59,893 bases of DNA from CAYXZQ01 sp964469935. Lineage in GTDB: Archaea; Nanobdellota; Nanobdellia; Woesearchaeales; DSVV01. The stretch is from positions 1-59,893 of the forward strand of contig CAYXZQ010000004.1 in assembly GCA_964469935.1 (NCBI GenBank). The letters are read 5' to 3'. Position numbers and translations under genes: made by a program. Below the pieces are notes generated by a model. That model saw nothing but the letters and a program-made list of their open reading frames with translations, had not been told where the DNA came from and did not search any database. Positions 26,779-36,329 of this stretch are shown here, in pieces (position 1 is the stretch's first letter; every line of letters begins with the position of its first letter).

Positions 26779-29007
26779 ATGGCATATGAGCTCATCATCA
26801 CTGAAAAGCCCCAGGCGGCAAAGAAGATAGCGGACGCCCTATCCGACGGCAGGTCCTCCAAGGACTCCATCAACAAGGTCCCGTACTACAGGCTGAGCCA
26901 TGGAGGGAAGGAGATTGTCGTCGGATGCGCAGTCGGCCACCTCTTCACTGTCGCAGAGAAGGACAAGGGCAAGTGGAAGTATCCCATCTTCGACATAGAA
27001 TGGCTTCCCACGTCAAAGACACGCAAAGGCTCGGCCTACACGTCAAAATACGCAAATGCCCTCAAGAAGCTGGCAAAGGACGCAGACAAGTTCACTGTCG
27101 CCTGTGATTATGACATAGAGGGTGAGGTCATCGGATACAATGTCATAAGGTTCATCTGCAACCAGAAGGACGCGAGGAGGATGAAATTCTCGACCCTTAC
27201 CAAGTCAGACCTTGTGAAATCGTACACAGAGGCCTCTCCTGGACTCGAATGGGGGCAGGTCAATGCAGGGGTCACAAGACACGAGCTCGACTGGTTCTAC
27301 GGCATCAACCTGAGCAGGGCTCTCACCCTTGCGGTCAAGTCAGCCGGCATGTTCAAGATACTATCGTCCGGAAGGGTCCAGGGGCCGGCTCTGAAGATAA
27401 TCGTCGATAAGGAGAAAGATATACAGGCATTCGTGCCTGAGCCATTCTGGCAGATAGAACTCAACGGCTCTATAAGGGACGAGGCTGTCAATGCCTGGCA
27501 TGTGCAGGACAAGTTCACTGACAAAAAAAAGGCAGAAGAGGTCATGGATAAGACCAGGGGCCATGACGGGAAGGTAAAGGACACGAAAGTCCGCCAGTTC
27601 GAGCAGGCACCTCCGACCCCCTTCGACCTCACCACGTTGCAGACAGAGGCATACAGGTCGATGGGGATACAGCCGAAGAAGACCCTGGAGATCGCACAGG
27701 AGCTCTACATCAGCGGCCTGATATCATATCCGAGGACATCGAGCCAGAAGCTGCCAGCGAACATCGGCTACAAGAATATTCTTGAAGCGCTGTCTAAACA
27801 GCAATTCTACAAGGAGCTTGCCCATGACCTCCTCAGAAAGCCTGACCTCAGGCCGAATGAAGGGAAAAAGGATGACCCTGCCCACCCGGCGATATACCCG
27901 ACAGGCAACATCTCGAGGATCGACGGGCAGAAGGCCAGGGTTTACGACATCATTGTCAGGAGGTTCCTTGCGACATTCGCAGAACCAGCAAAGCGCGAGA
28001 CAGTAACCATGTCCATCGACGTCAATTCAGAGGAATTCGTGGCCAAGGGGACAAGGACAGTCGAGCCAGGCTGGCACAGGTACTACGGCCCGCATGTCAA
28101 GCTCGAGGAAGAGACCATCCCCGGAGGCGAGCCCGGCGAGGATGTGAGGGTAAAGGAGATCACGCTCCACGACAAGGAGACCCAGCCGCCGAAGAGATAC
28201 ACCCCGGCGTCCATAATCAAGGAGCTCGAGAAGAGGGGGCTCGGGACGAAATCGACAAGAGCAGCAATCGTCGACAACCTTTTCCAGCGCGGATATGTCC
28301 ACGAGCTGTCGATACAGGCGACACAGCTCGGAATCCACACCTGCGACACCCTCGAGAGATACAGCCCCGAGATTCTCGACGAGGAGCTGACAAGGCATTT
28401 CGAGGAGCTGATGGAGGAGATAAGGGAGAAGAAGAAGACCCCTGAGGATGTCCTTAACGAGGCAAAGGAGAAGCTGAGCGCGATCCTCGCAAAGTTCAAG
28501 GAGAAGGAGAAGGACATCGGGGGAGAGCTTGCAAAGGCGCTGGCATCGACCAGAGACGAGCTCAATCACGTCGGCAAATGCCCGAACTGCAAGGAGGGCG
28601 AGCTGGAGATAAAGAAAGGAAAATTCGGGGCATTCATAGCCTGCAACAAGTATCCTGACTGCAAGACCACGTTCAAGCTGCCGAGCAACGGCAGGGTCAA
28701 GGTGACAAAGGACGTGTGCAAGGAATGCGGCTATCCCATGATCCTGATACTCGGCAGGAAGAGGCCCCAGAAGATATGCATAAACGACAACTGCCCGCTC
28801 AAGAAATCGCAGGACCCCGAGGTCGTCAAGGAGACAGAAGAGATCAAGAACGGGACAATAGAGAAGGAATGCCCGAAATGCAAGGCGCCCCTTGTCCTGA
28901 GAAAGTCGATCTACGGCCAGTTCCTCGGCTGCAGCAATTTCCCGAAGTGCAGGTACACTGAAAAGCTCAAGAACGGCCCCGCAAAAGAGGATTTCGAGAA
29001 GCAGTAG
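26779..29007 (+). CDS. topA: DNA topoisomerase I (type IA)
   Basis: A 742-aa enzyme that relaxes negatively supercoiled DNA by passing one strand through a break. The TOPRIM domain occupies residues 1-145 (LIITEKPQAAKKIA, CDYDIEGEVIGYN), the catalytic Tyr317 lies in LISYPRTS, and about residues 590-740 carry three four-Cys zinc-ribbon units (CPNCKEGELEIKKG, CKECGYPMIL, CPKCKAPLVL) that bind single-stranded DNA. There is no helicase domain, so it is not a reverse gyrase. It starts 77 bp from the divergent NurA-like gene. Confidence 0.97.
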   Translation: MAYELIITEKPQAAKKIADALSDGRSSKDSINKVPYYRLSHGGKEIVVGCAVGHLFTVAEKDKGKWKYPIFDIEWLPTSKTRKGSAYTSKYANALKKLAKDADKFTVACDYDIEGEVIGYNVIRFICNQKDARRMKFSTLTKSDLVKSYTEASPGLEWGQVNAGVTRHELDWFYGINLSRALTLAVKSAGMFKILSSGRVQGPALKIIVDKEKDIQAFVPEPFWQIELNGSIRDEAVNAWHVQDKFTDKKKAEEVMDKTRGHDGKVKDTKVRQFEQAPPTPFDLTTLQTEAYRSMGIQPKKTLEIAQELYISGLISYPRTSSQKLPANIGYKNILEALSKQQFYKELAHDLLRKPDLRPNEGKKDDPAHPAIYPTGNISRIDGQKARVYDIIVRRFLATFAEPAKRETVTMSIDVNSEEFVAKGTRTVEPGWHRYYGPHVKLEEETIPGGEPGEDVRVKEITLHDKETQPPKRYTPASIIKELEKRGLGTKSTRAAIVDNLFQRGYVHELSIQATQLGIHTCDTLERYSPEILDEELTRHFEELMEEIREKKKTPEDVLNEAKEKLSAILAKFKEKEKDIGGELAKALASTRDELNHVGKCPNCKEGELEIKKGKFGAFIACNKYPDCKTTFKLPSNGRVKVTKDVCKECGYPMILILGRKRPQKICINDNCPLKKSQDPEVVKETEEIKNGTIEKECPKCKAPLVLRKSIYGQFLGCSNFPKCRYTEKLKNGPAKEDFEKQ

Positions 29008-29081
29008 CGTGTTCTATACATATTATGCGTGCACTTGCCCCGGCGAAGCGGGAATCTTCATTGATGCTATAATGGCAAGTA

Positions 29082-29426
29082 TCATATCATAGGCAGGCTG
29101 CCGAGGAGCCTGTCAATCCTGTCGCTTTCGTCCGGGCCCACTGCGCAGCACGTGACTGTTCCCGGCGCAATCACTGTCTTTCCCGCGTCCGTGATTATCG
29201 CAGTGGCAAGGCCCAAATCCTTTGCCTCCTGGGCATGCCTGTAGAGCTCTGACCTGTCCCTGACCCTAAGCACGACCTTCATGCTTCCCGTACCTCTCCA
29301 GCGCCTGACTTTCTCCTTGTCTGACTTGAGAACAGCCTCGACAGCTGCGTGCGCTGCCTGCACAGCCATCTTGCCCTTGGGGAGCCCGAGATCAGCCCTC
29401 ATGAGGATTGCCTGCTTGTATTCCAT
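29082..29426 (-). CDS. pth2: Peptidyl-tRNA hydrolase 2
   Basis: A 114-aa enzyme that frees peptides from stalled peptidyl-tRNA. The family signature is complete: KGKMAVQAAHAAV near residue 17, LGLATAIITDAGKT near residue 72, and APGTVTCCAVGPD near 88. Length is normal for the archaeal/eukaryotic type. A TATA-like AATATTTATATAATC (about 29447-29459 on the minus strand) lies before the start. Confidence 0.97.
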   Translation of the reverse strand: MEYKQAILMRADLGLPKGKMAVQAAHAAVEAVLKSDKEKVRRWRGTGSMKVVLRVRDRSELYRHAQEAKDLGLATAIITDAGKTVIAPGTVTCCAVGPDESDRIDRLLGSLPMI

Positions 29427-29504
29427 GGCATGACCAAGTCTCTGTGATTATATAAATATTCCCCTTCAGGAAGATTTAAAAACGAGCGAAATTTACAGCA
29501 GGGG

Positions 29505-29696
29505 ATGGAATGCAGGAGAAAAGAGAACCTTGAGATGTGCACCTGCTCGTACCCCGGCTGCGAGAAGAAGGGGTTGTGCTGCGAGTGCGTGGCCTACCAC
29601 AGGGAACAGGGTGCGATACCCGGCTGCTTCTTCAGCGCTGAATCAGAGAAGACATTCGACCGCTCAATCGCCAAATTCATGGATGACAAAAACTGA
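29505..29696 (+). CDS. Small Cys-rich protein, DUF6485-like
   Basis: A 63-aa protein with eight Cys residues, most in the order CTCSYPGCEKKGLCCECVAYH and then IPGCFF, which would bind one or two metal ions, probably zinc. This pattern matches the small DUF6485 family. A TATA-like GATTTAAAAA (about 29472-29481) lies 24 nt before the ATG. It is alone, between two minus-strand genes. No partner or activity can be read from the sequence. Confidence 0.82.
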   Translation: MECRRKENLEMCTCSYPGCEKKGLCCECVAYHREQGAIPGCFFSAESEKTFDRSIAKFMDDKN

Positions 29697-29728
29697 AGAG
29701 CGAACCTTTGCTGAATCAGGATAGGAGA

Positions 29729-30823
29729 CTAGCGCGTGTGGATCTCCACTATGTCCCTGTCCACAAGCCTGTGCCTCAGGCTGAGCCTCTGGCCCGGGAA
29801 CTTGGCTGATCTCCCCCAGACCCTAGCATACCTGAAGTTCTTTGCGAAATCCCTGTGGAGCCTGTTGCACATGTCCTCGACTGTCGAGCCTCTTCTCAGA
29901 ACGAGAGGGACGTCGAGGTCGGCCTTCTTGCGCACCTCCTTGCAGAACACGCTCATGAAGCCGAGCCTCCCGTATATGAGCTCCTTGAGCCTGTCGATGT
30001 TCTTCCCCTTCTCAGCCGACACTGATATGTCAGGCTTCACCTGCCTCTCGATCTTTTTGAGCTCCTCAGCCGACACCAGGTCGGCCTTTGTCAGGGCGGT
30101 GATTCCGGGGATGTAGTGCTTGTTGTCCTCTATCATGTCGATGAGCTCGTCTGCGGTTATGTCGGTCCTGATGACCACGTCAGCATTGTTCAGTCTGTAC
30201 TCCCTCAGGATGGACTCGCAGGTCTTCCTGGCTATCTTTGTGAGCCTGACGGTCGTCCCGATGTTGATGCCGCCCCTTGACTTCTTGATTATCTTCACGT
30301 CGGGCTTCTGGACATTCACCCTCAGCCCCGCGTCATAGACCTCTTTCTGTATGACAGGGTAATGCTCGGGATGGCTGATGTCGACGAGAAATATCACCAT
30401 GTCCGAGCTCCTGACCACGGAGAGGACCTCCCTGCCCCTGCCCTTGCCGAGCGCCGCACCCTGAAGAATTCCCGGGACGTCAAGGACCTGTATCTGCGCA
30501 TGCCTGTATTCGAGCAGACCTGGTATCACATCGAGGGTCGTGAACGAGTACGATCCTGTCTCAGACTCGGCATTCGTCAGGGCATTGAGAAGCGTCGACT
30601 TGCCCACAGAGGGATAACCAACGAGAACGACCGAAGCGTCCCCGGATTTTCTCACTGCATAGCTGTAGCCGCCTCCACTGCCAGAGGCTCTTGTCTGGAT
30701 AGTGTCCCTGAGCCTTGCGATCTTCGCCTTGAGCAGGCCTATGCTGTGCTGGGTCCTCTTGTTATAGGGTGTGTTCTTGAGCTCCTCCTCGAATTCCCTG
30801 AGCCTGCTGTCGTAATCGACCAT
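29729..30823 (-). CDS. DRG-family GTP-binding protein
   Basis: A 364-aa Obg-superfamily GTPase. G1 is GYPSVGKST (about 68-76), G3 DVPG, G4 TKAD, with an HTH-like insert and a C-terminal TGS domain (about 295-364) ending in a VDRDIVEIHTR strand. The YSYAVRKSGDASVVLVGYP lead-in is typical of archaeal and eukaryotic DRG proteins, which bind ribosomes or translation factors. Length matches the family. Confidence 0.95.
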   Translation of the reverse strand: MVDYDSRLREFEEELKNTPYNKRTQHSIGLLKAKIARLRDTIQTRASGSGGGYSYAVRKSGDASVVLVGYPSVGKSTLLNALTNAESETGSYSFTTLDVIPGLLEYRHAQIQVLDVPGILQGAALGKGRGREVLSVVRSSDMVIFLVDISHPEHYPVIQKEVYDAGLRVNVQKPDVKIIKKSRGGINIGTTVRLTKIARKTCESILREYRLNNADVVIRTDITADELIDMIEDNKHYIPGITALTKADLVSAEELKKIERQVKPDISVSAEKGKNIDRLKELIYGRLGFMSVFCKEVRKKADLDVPLVLRRGSTVEDMCNRLHRDFAKNFRYARVWGRSAKFPGQRLSLRHRLVDRDIVEIHTR

Positions 30824-30990
30824 GGGCCGTAATAATAGGCAGTTCTATATAATATTTATCATCCAAAGGACCAGAGGCCTCCATAAGCCCCATGCAAGGA
30901 GCTTGCAAGATTATAAGCGCGGGAAATATTTATATATCCCTGTATAACCTGAAATAACCGGGACATTCATCAAAACCCGGCCGGTGCAAG

Positions 30991-32148
30991 ATGGACAGGA
31001 ACCTGACAGTCGACAAAAAGCTGGAGCAGATTAGCAAGAAGCTTTCTTTCACTGACCTCAACCCGATAAACGTGGAAGAGGAGAAGGAGAGGTTCTTTGC
31101 GGACGAGAGCTACAACCCTGTATTCGAATACAACAGGCCAAAATCCAGCCTGGACGCCCTTTCTGCAAGGCTCGGCAGGCTTGAGCCGGATGATTCTGTC
31201 GTCGGCAAGATACTCGCAGGCATACGGGACCTCTACATGCTGGACATAAGCCTCATAAAGAGCAGGGGTCTGGACGAGTTCCAGGACATATCGATAAGCA
31301 TATACGGCCAGCCGGACAAGAACCTCGTCAGGCATGCAAAGAGGCTGTCATATCTCAAGATAAGGCCGGAGGAGAACAGTTTCAGCACAAGGCAGATAAC
31401 GAACAAGCTAAACCTAGCGTTCATCAAGTACGGGTTCCACTGGCAAGTGGAAGAGTTCGACATGGTCGCGAACGCAGCCGTGAAGATCCAGGAGAAGAAG
31501 CTTCTCATCAAGAAGAACAGCCGCTTCTCGTCGAACTTCCTCAAGAGGATAATAGTGCACGAGATAGGCACCCACATAATGCGGGCTGAGAACGGCGAGA
31601 GCCAGCCCTACAGGTTCTTTGCAAGAGGCCTTCCGGGATACCTGATGACAGAGGAGGGGCTTGCCGTATTCAACGAGGAGGCCAACGACTGCCTGAACAA
31701 CTTCGTCCTCAAGATATACGCAGGCAGGGTGCTTGCCATCGATTATGCCATGCAGAAATCCTTTTCAGAGACGTACAGGCTGCTCAGGAAGTATTTCACG
31801 AAGAACACCGCCTGGCGCCTGACGCTCAGGGCAAAGAGGGGCTTTGTCGACACAAGCGGCCCGGGCGCGCTGACCAAGGACATCGCGTACCTGCAGGGAT
31901 ACCTGAAGGTGAAGGAGTATGCAAGAAAGGGCGGGAACATGAACAGGCTCTATTACGGGAAGGTCGGCATCGAGCACATACCGCTGCTTTCGGAAATACC
32001 CGACCTCATTAACCCGCACTTCCTGCCCATGTTCAGGTACATGAAGTATTTCAGGGGACATTTCTCCAACCTGATGGACAGGATAGTGTTCAAGGACACG
32101 ATAAGGCCTATTTCGATGGATGACCTAAAACTTGACAATTCCCGCTAG
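30991..32148 (+). CDS. DUF1704 zinc metalloprotease-like protein (MATCAP/KIAA0895 family)
   Basis: A 385-aa soluble protein. The metal site is visible as HEIGTH (190-195, an HExxxH motif) and the second motif EEGLA (221-225) 26 residues later, the diagnostic pair of the DUF1704 family. Vertebrate members of this family are tubulin tyrosine carboxypeptidases, so a peptidase activity is likely, but the archaeal substrate is unknown. The window's FtsZ does not end in Tyr, so it is not an obvious substrate. The last 24 bases overlap the convergent pilus gene on the other strand. Confidence 0.88.
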   Translation: MDRNLTVDKKLEQISKKLSFTDLNPINVEEEKERFFADESYNPVFEYNRPKSSLDALSARLGRLEPDDSVVGKILAGIRDLYMLDISLIKSRGLDEFQDISISIYGQPDKNLVRHAKRLSYLKIRPEENSFSTRQITNKLNLAFIKYGFHWQVEEFDMVANAAVKIQEKKLLIKKNSRFSSNFLKRIIVHEIGTHIMRAENGESQPYRFFARGLPGYLMTEEGLAVFNEEANDCLNNFVLKIYAGRVLAIDYAMQKSFSETYRLLRKYFTKNTAWRLTLRAKRGFVDTSGPGALTKDIAYLQGYLKVKEYARKGGNMNRLYYGKVGIEHIPLLSEIPDLINPHFLPMFRYMKYFRGHFSNLMDRIVFKDTIRPISMDDLKLDNSR

Positions 32149-33177
32149 GATATTGCTTATCTTGAGCGCCACCCAGTAGATGGATATCGAGCTGATGAGG
32201 AACATCGGGACGTATTTTATGCCTCCCTTGATGTTTCCTTTCTCTATTATAGAGACGATGAGTGACGAACCGATTGCTGTTATCGAAATGGCGAAATATG
32301 AGAAAGGGAAGACGAACATCTCGGGGTTTATAGCCGCCTTCGAGAAATCGAACGGCAGCGGCGTGTTGACGCCCCTCATGCTGGTGCCGAGCAGCGCTGT
32401 TATCGAGGATATCACCTTGAGCAGGGCGTTGGAGAGGCCGAAGAGGATGGGCGCGATGAATATGACGATTGCCGCGATGAATATCATGTAGGTCAGCACC
32501 GATGCGCTCATCTCGTCCTTGAGTGCCTTTGTCTTCTTGAGGTCGACCACTATCCTGTCGATTATCTCGGAAATCTCGCCACCACCCTGTATCTGGCTGA
32601 TGATGAGGTTCATGGACCTCTTGAGCATTGGTGAGTCGTATTTGAGGCTGAACTCAGTTAGGGCTATGTCGACGTCATGTCCTGTCATGACCTTCTTTGC
32701 TGCAAGGGCTATCTCGTTTGCCAGTATACCGAACTTGGGCTTGATGGCCATCCAAAGCGACTTCTCGAACGACATGCCGCCCTTGAGGTTCGAGGAGACA
32801 GTCTCCAAAAACTCAGGGAGTATCTCCTCGAGCCTTCTCGTCCTGTTGAAGATCTTGATGTCAAGATAGGCGTAGATGGTCACAATTATTATCCCTATGA
32901 TTGTGAGCATGAGTGCGGTCCAGATGAGAATTGTGCCGAAGAACTGCACTCCGAGAAAAGCGTAGTATGACATGTTGTCCTTCAGGGACTGGAGCATGCT
33001 GTAGAAGACAGTGAAATAGAGGATGAAGCTCGCGAGTATAGAGAATAGGAAAAGAGTGCCGAAGAAGACATATGGCTCCCGCGTGATGCCTGCCTTGAAC
33101 AGGTATTTCCTGAGCTGGGGCCTGATATTTCTGGGTATCGGAAATCTGCCGAACTGCTCGAGCATGGACTGTGCCAT
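32125..33177 (-). CDS. TadC/GspF-like pilus membrane protein 2
   Basis: A 350-aa platform protein. After a soluble N-terminus (1-40) there are membrane helices near 42-62 and 75-105, a GspF cytoplasmic domain with the hallmark LEEILPEFLETVSSNLKGGMS segment (near 135-155) and GGGEISEIIDRI, then four C-terminal helices. It is the last gene of the minus-strand pilus operon, immediately after the paralogous TadC1 gene. Archaeal type IV pili use two such proteins to anchor the ATPase and assemble pilins. Confidence 0.9.
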   Translation of the reverse strand: MAQSMLEQFGRFPIPRNIRPQLRKYLFKAGITREPYVFFGTLFLFSILASFILYFTVFYSMLQSLKDNMSYYAFLGVQFFGTILIWTALMLTIIGIIIVTIYAYLDIKIFNRTRRLEEILPEFLETVSSNLKGGMSFEKSLWMAIKPKFGILANEIALAAKKVMTGHDVDIALTEFSLKYDSPMLKRSMNLIISQIQGGGEISEIIDRIVVDLKKTKALKDEMSASVLTYMIFIAAIVIFIAPILFGLSNALLKVISSITALLGTSMRGVNTPLPFDFSKAAINPEMFVFPFSYFAISITAIGSSLIVSIIEKGNIKGGIKYVPMFLISSISIYWVALKISNILAGIVKF

Positions 33178-34004
33178 TATAGGTTCACCGTAAGCCTTGC
33201 GCTCTTGAATATCATTATGAACGCAAACTGTATTATGACGAGGAATGTGAGGATGATGTAGAAGATCGCCTGGGCGATCTGGTCTCCCAGGCCCAGCAGG
33301 GACCCGATGACAGCGAACATCGCGACTCCGATGGATGGGATGACCACGGCAATTAGCATATAGAATATCGAGAGCGAATTGAGCTTCTTGCCGTACCTCT
33401 GTATCTCCACCATCTGCTCGTGGCTTATCTCATCCAGGGTGTTTGACAGGGGCTCGCTAACATCGATGCCTATCTTGATGGCATTGCTTATCTGGAATAT
33501 TATTTTCTTGAATTTGAGGGACGGTGAGAACTTCATCGCATTGTCAAGGGCCTTCTCGATTGATGTCCCCATATTTATGTCGTCGACAAGCTCCTTGAAG
33601 TACTTGCTTGCGATGCCGTAGCTCCTGGAGGCCTCTATCAGTGCCGATAGTAGCGGGCTGCCTGAATGGATCTTGACGAGCAGAAACCTTCCCGCAAACA
33701 GGACCTCCCTGTCCAGATCCCTCTTCCTCTTCTCGATCTTGGTTATCGGCCTCTTCATCAGCACCATGAAGAGGAGAAGGAACATGACCGGAAACGCTAT
33801 CAACACGTAGGCCAGGGGTTTTTTCATCATCTGGAGCATGAAGAATGCGAATACAGAAAGACCCAGGCTGAATGTGAGCGCACCCCTGAGGGTCTTTGTG
33901 ACAAACTCTTCCGGCCTGACGTTCATGTGGGCCATCCTGAGCTCTGTAGGAAGGTTTGGGAAGAGACTGACAAGCCTGTGTATCATATCCTTGATTTCAA
34001 ACAC
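33177..34004 (-). CDS. TadC/GspF-like pilus membrane protein 1
   Basis: A 275-aa paralogue of the next gene downstream. Two membrane helices near 40-80, a cytoplasmic GspF domain (DREVLFAGRFLLVKIHSGSP, then GTSIEKALDNAM), and membrane helices at the C-terminus. It shares its last base region with the start of TadC2 (33177), so the two are translationally coupled. The pair follows the TadA ATPase gene by 33 bp, the usual order for archaeal pilus loci. Confidence 0.9.
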   Translation of the reverse strand: MFEIKDMIHRLVSLFPNLPTELRMAHMNVRPEEFVTKTLRGALTFSLGLSVFAFFMLQMMKKPLAYVLIAFPVMFLLLFMVLMKRPITKIEKRKRDLDREVLFAGRFLLVKIHSGSPLLSALIEASRSYGIASKYFKELVDDINMGTSIEKALDNAMKFSPSLKFKKIIFQISNAIKIGIDVSEPLSNTLDEISHEQMVEIQRYGKKLNSLSIFYMLIAVVIPSIGVAMFAVIGSLLGLGDQIAQAIFYIILTFLVIIQFAFIMIFKSARLTVNL

Positions 34005-34037
34005 CCTTTAATTTCATTTCAAGCGTAAAAAAGCATC

Positions 34038-35498
34038 TCATAATTTCAGCTGGCCCCTGTAGTATCTTGACATCATCAGCCCTATCTTGTCGAGGTCGTG
34101 GACATTGTTTGTGACCAGCCACGAGAGTATCTTCTCCTTCTCCCTGAGATTTTCCTTGATGTCCTGGTCGCTCATGCCAGTAAAAAGCCTCAGGGTCTTG
34201 TTGATTACCTTGAATTCCCCCACCTGGTTGATCCTGTTGTGGACGACATCGAGCTCGAGCACGATGTTCGGATCACCGTTGGGCATGATCTCTGCGAACT
34301 GGAGCAGCCTCCTCACGTTGGTCCTCCTGTTCCTGTTCATTACGAGGACCGCCGACAGCGCCGGGATCACAAGCTTGGGTATGTCTATAGGCGGATTTGT
34401 CAGCCTCGTGATGGTCTCCTCGGCGTTGTTCGCGTGGAACGTCCCGTAGACGCTGTGCCCTGTGTGCATCGCCTCGAAGAGCACCTCTGCCTCCTTCTTT
34501 CTCCTTATCTCGCCCATGAGTATCCTGTCGGGCCTCATCCTCAGGCAGTTTATTATGAGGTCGAGCATGGTCACGCCTCCCTTGCCTTCCGGGTTCGGAA
34601 GCCTGGTCTCGAGTGGGACCCAGTGAAGGGTCTTTGGAAGCTGGAGCTCCCTCGTATCCTCTATGGAGATGACCCTCTGGTTCGGCGGGAGGAAGCTGCT
34701 CAGCACGTTCAGGGTCGAGGTCTTTCCCGAGCCAGTGCCGCCTGAAAGGAGTATGGGCAGCTCATTCTGCACGCACAGCCAGATGATGGCAGCCGACTTC
34801 AGGTCGAAGGTGCCGTTCTTTATGAAATCGACGACAGTCCACGGCTCTGCAGCGAATTTCCTGATGGTGATGGTGTTCCCATCAGTAGATATGGGCTCAA
34901 GGGTCGCATTTACCCTATCACCTGTGAGGAGGTGGGCGTCCATGAGGGGGTTGAGCAAGGTGATCTCCTTGTTGACGTCCCTGCCTATCATCGTCGCGAA
35001 ATGCCTTATCCTCTGCTCTGTCGGGATGATGATGTTGGTCTTGAGCCACGCGTATTTCCTGTGATACACCCAGACAGGCTCCTTAGAACTGTTGACCACT
35101 ATCTCCTCTATGTCCTTGTCGCGCAGTAGTATCTCCAGGTGGCCGAGCCCCAGGTTCTGCTCTATGACGTAGTTGATGAGCATGTCCTTGGTCCTCTTGT
35201 CCGAATTGGGAAAGTATTTCCTGAGAAGCTCGGCTATCTCTTTCTTGAACTCTGTCTTAATCTTCTCGATGCCCCCTGATTCCGAGAGTTCGATTACCCC
35301 TATGCCCACCTTGGATATGAACTCCTCCCTGATCTTCTCGAGGATAATCTTTGTGGTGTTGCTCATGTTGGTGATGCTAACGTTGTAGCGGGGGCACGTC
35401 TCCTGGTTCGGAAACTCGATGCTTACGTCTATCAGGGTATTGTTGAGGTTAAGCTTGTAGGAATCCAGAAGCGTCGTGTTCTTGTTTTGGAAACTCAT
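34038..35498 (-). CDS. TadA/VirB11-type pilus assembly ATPase
   Basis: A 486-aa secretion ATPase. Walker A GGTGSGKTSTLN lies near residue 252, an Asp box in SIEDTRELQL, Walker B RMRPDRILMGEIRR, and a His box GTFHANNAEE. The N-terminal 150 residues form the regulatory domain that holds the pilus. A Zn tetra-Cys motif is absent. It powers assembly of the pilin-like proteins encoded upstream and works with the two TadC proteins. It would act at the cytoplasmic face of the membrane. Confidence 0.95.
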   Translation of the reverse strand: MSFQNKNTTLLDSYKLNLNNTLIDVSIEFPNQETCPRYNVSITNMSNTTKIILEKIREEFISKVGIGVIELSESGGIEKIKTEFKKEIAELLRKYFPNSDKRTKDMLINYVIEQNLGLGHLEILLRDKDIEEIVVNSSKEPVWVYHRKYAWLKTNIIIPTEQRIRHFATMIGRDVNKEITLLNPLMDAHLLTGDRVNATLEPISTDGNTITIRKFAAEPWTVVDFIKNGTFDLKSAAIIWLCVQNELPILLSGGTGSGKTSTLNVLSSFLPPNQRVISIEDTRELQLPKTLHWVPLETRLPNPEGKGGVTMLDLIINCLRMRPDRILMGEIRRKKEAEVLFEAMHTGHSVYGTFHANNAEETITRLTNPPIDIPKLVIPALSAVLVMNRNRRTNVRRLLQFAEIMPNGDPNIVLELDVVHNRINQVGEFKVINKTLRLFTGMSDQDIKENLREKEKILSWLVTNNVHDLDKIGLMMSRYYRGQLKL

Positions 35499-35522
35499 AT
35501 TTTTACCCTTTCATGTCTGCAA

Positions 35523-36326
35523 TCATTTGCCATTGGGCTTTTTGTCGCCACTTTCTACTGTACTCCCTTCCTGGATATGGCTGACCTCGTTGAAAAGCTT
35601 CAGTATCTTCTGGTAGAGCACTGCCTTCTCGTAGAGGAACCCCTTTGGGAGCTCCCCGTACATGCTGTTAATCCGCTGGTACAGCTGGACAGCCTTGTCG
35701 ATGTCGCCCTGCCTGATGTTCTCGAACGCATACTGCACCATGCTTCCGATCGTGTTGAACTTGCTGCGGAAATCCGCGCTTGCAGCCATGTTCCTCCTGC
35801 TTGCGAGCTTGACGTGGAGGGACGCTATCTCGTGTTCGAGCCTCAGCTTCTCATCAGGAAGAACTTCCTGCAGGCTCCCGAAGAGCGCCTCTATCTGCTC
35901 AAAGAGCTGGTTTGCCGCATCCATGCGGTTGTTCTCCTGATGCTCGTCCGCCTTCGCTATCAGCTGCCTTATGACCTCGATCTTCCTCGATGTCTCCTGC
36001 TTGAGATTGGTGAGCCCTTCGACCATCTGCCTGTTTATCTCCTCCAGCTCGTTGTATATCCTCTTCTGCTCCTCATGCTGCTTTTTGGTCAGCTCCGCAA
36101 ACCTCTCCTTTGCCTGCAGATATCTTGAATAAGCCTCCTCGAACCTCTTCTGTCCCAGGAGGTTACGGATCTCGGTTATCTCCGATGCGAGATCGCCTGG
36201 ATGCTGCGCCCTTTTTTCACTGCCCTGCGGCGCTTCAGGAGATGGGGGTGACTGGCCGGAAGCAGATTCCTTTCTCTCTCCCTCCTTGGTCTCCTGATTC
36301 AAAAACTCATCTATGTCCATCGTCAT
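35523..36326 (-). CDS. Coiled-coil protein of the pilus operon
   Basis: A 267-aa soluble protein with an acidic, Ser/Pro-rich N-terminus (about 15-45), a long coiled coil (about 60-130), and a C-terminal helical repeat (about 185-255) with GDIDKAVQLYQRINSMYGEL and YEKAVLYQKILKL. The C-terminal part resembles the last domains of the coiled-coil proteins at 52044-56625. It lies between the ATPase and a wHTH-like gene in one operon, so a cytoplasmic pilus accessory role is likely. Confidence 0.8.
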   Translation of the reverse strand: MTMDIDEFLNQETKEGERKESASGQSPPSPEAPQGSEKRAQHPGDLASEITEIRNLLGQKRFEEAYSRYLQAKERFAELTKKQHEEQKRIYNELEEINRQMVEGLTNLKQETSRKIEVIRQLIAKADEHQENNRMDAANQLFEQIEALFGSLQEVLPDEKLRLEHEIASLHVKLASRRNMAASADFRSKFNTIGSMVQYAFENIRQGDIDKAVQLYQRINSMYGELPKGFLYEKAVLYQKILKLFNEVSHIQEGSTVESGDKKPNGK

Positions 36327-36329
36327 CTC

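Noticed and set aside
26703..26876. Longer N-terminus of the NurA-like protein
   Set aside because: It would overlap the start of topA and its promoter on the other strand.
30991..32148. FtsZ as substrate of the DUF1704 protease
   Set aside because: The window's FtsZ ends in IIQ and has no C-terminal Tyr or Phe.
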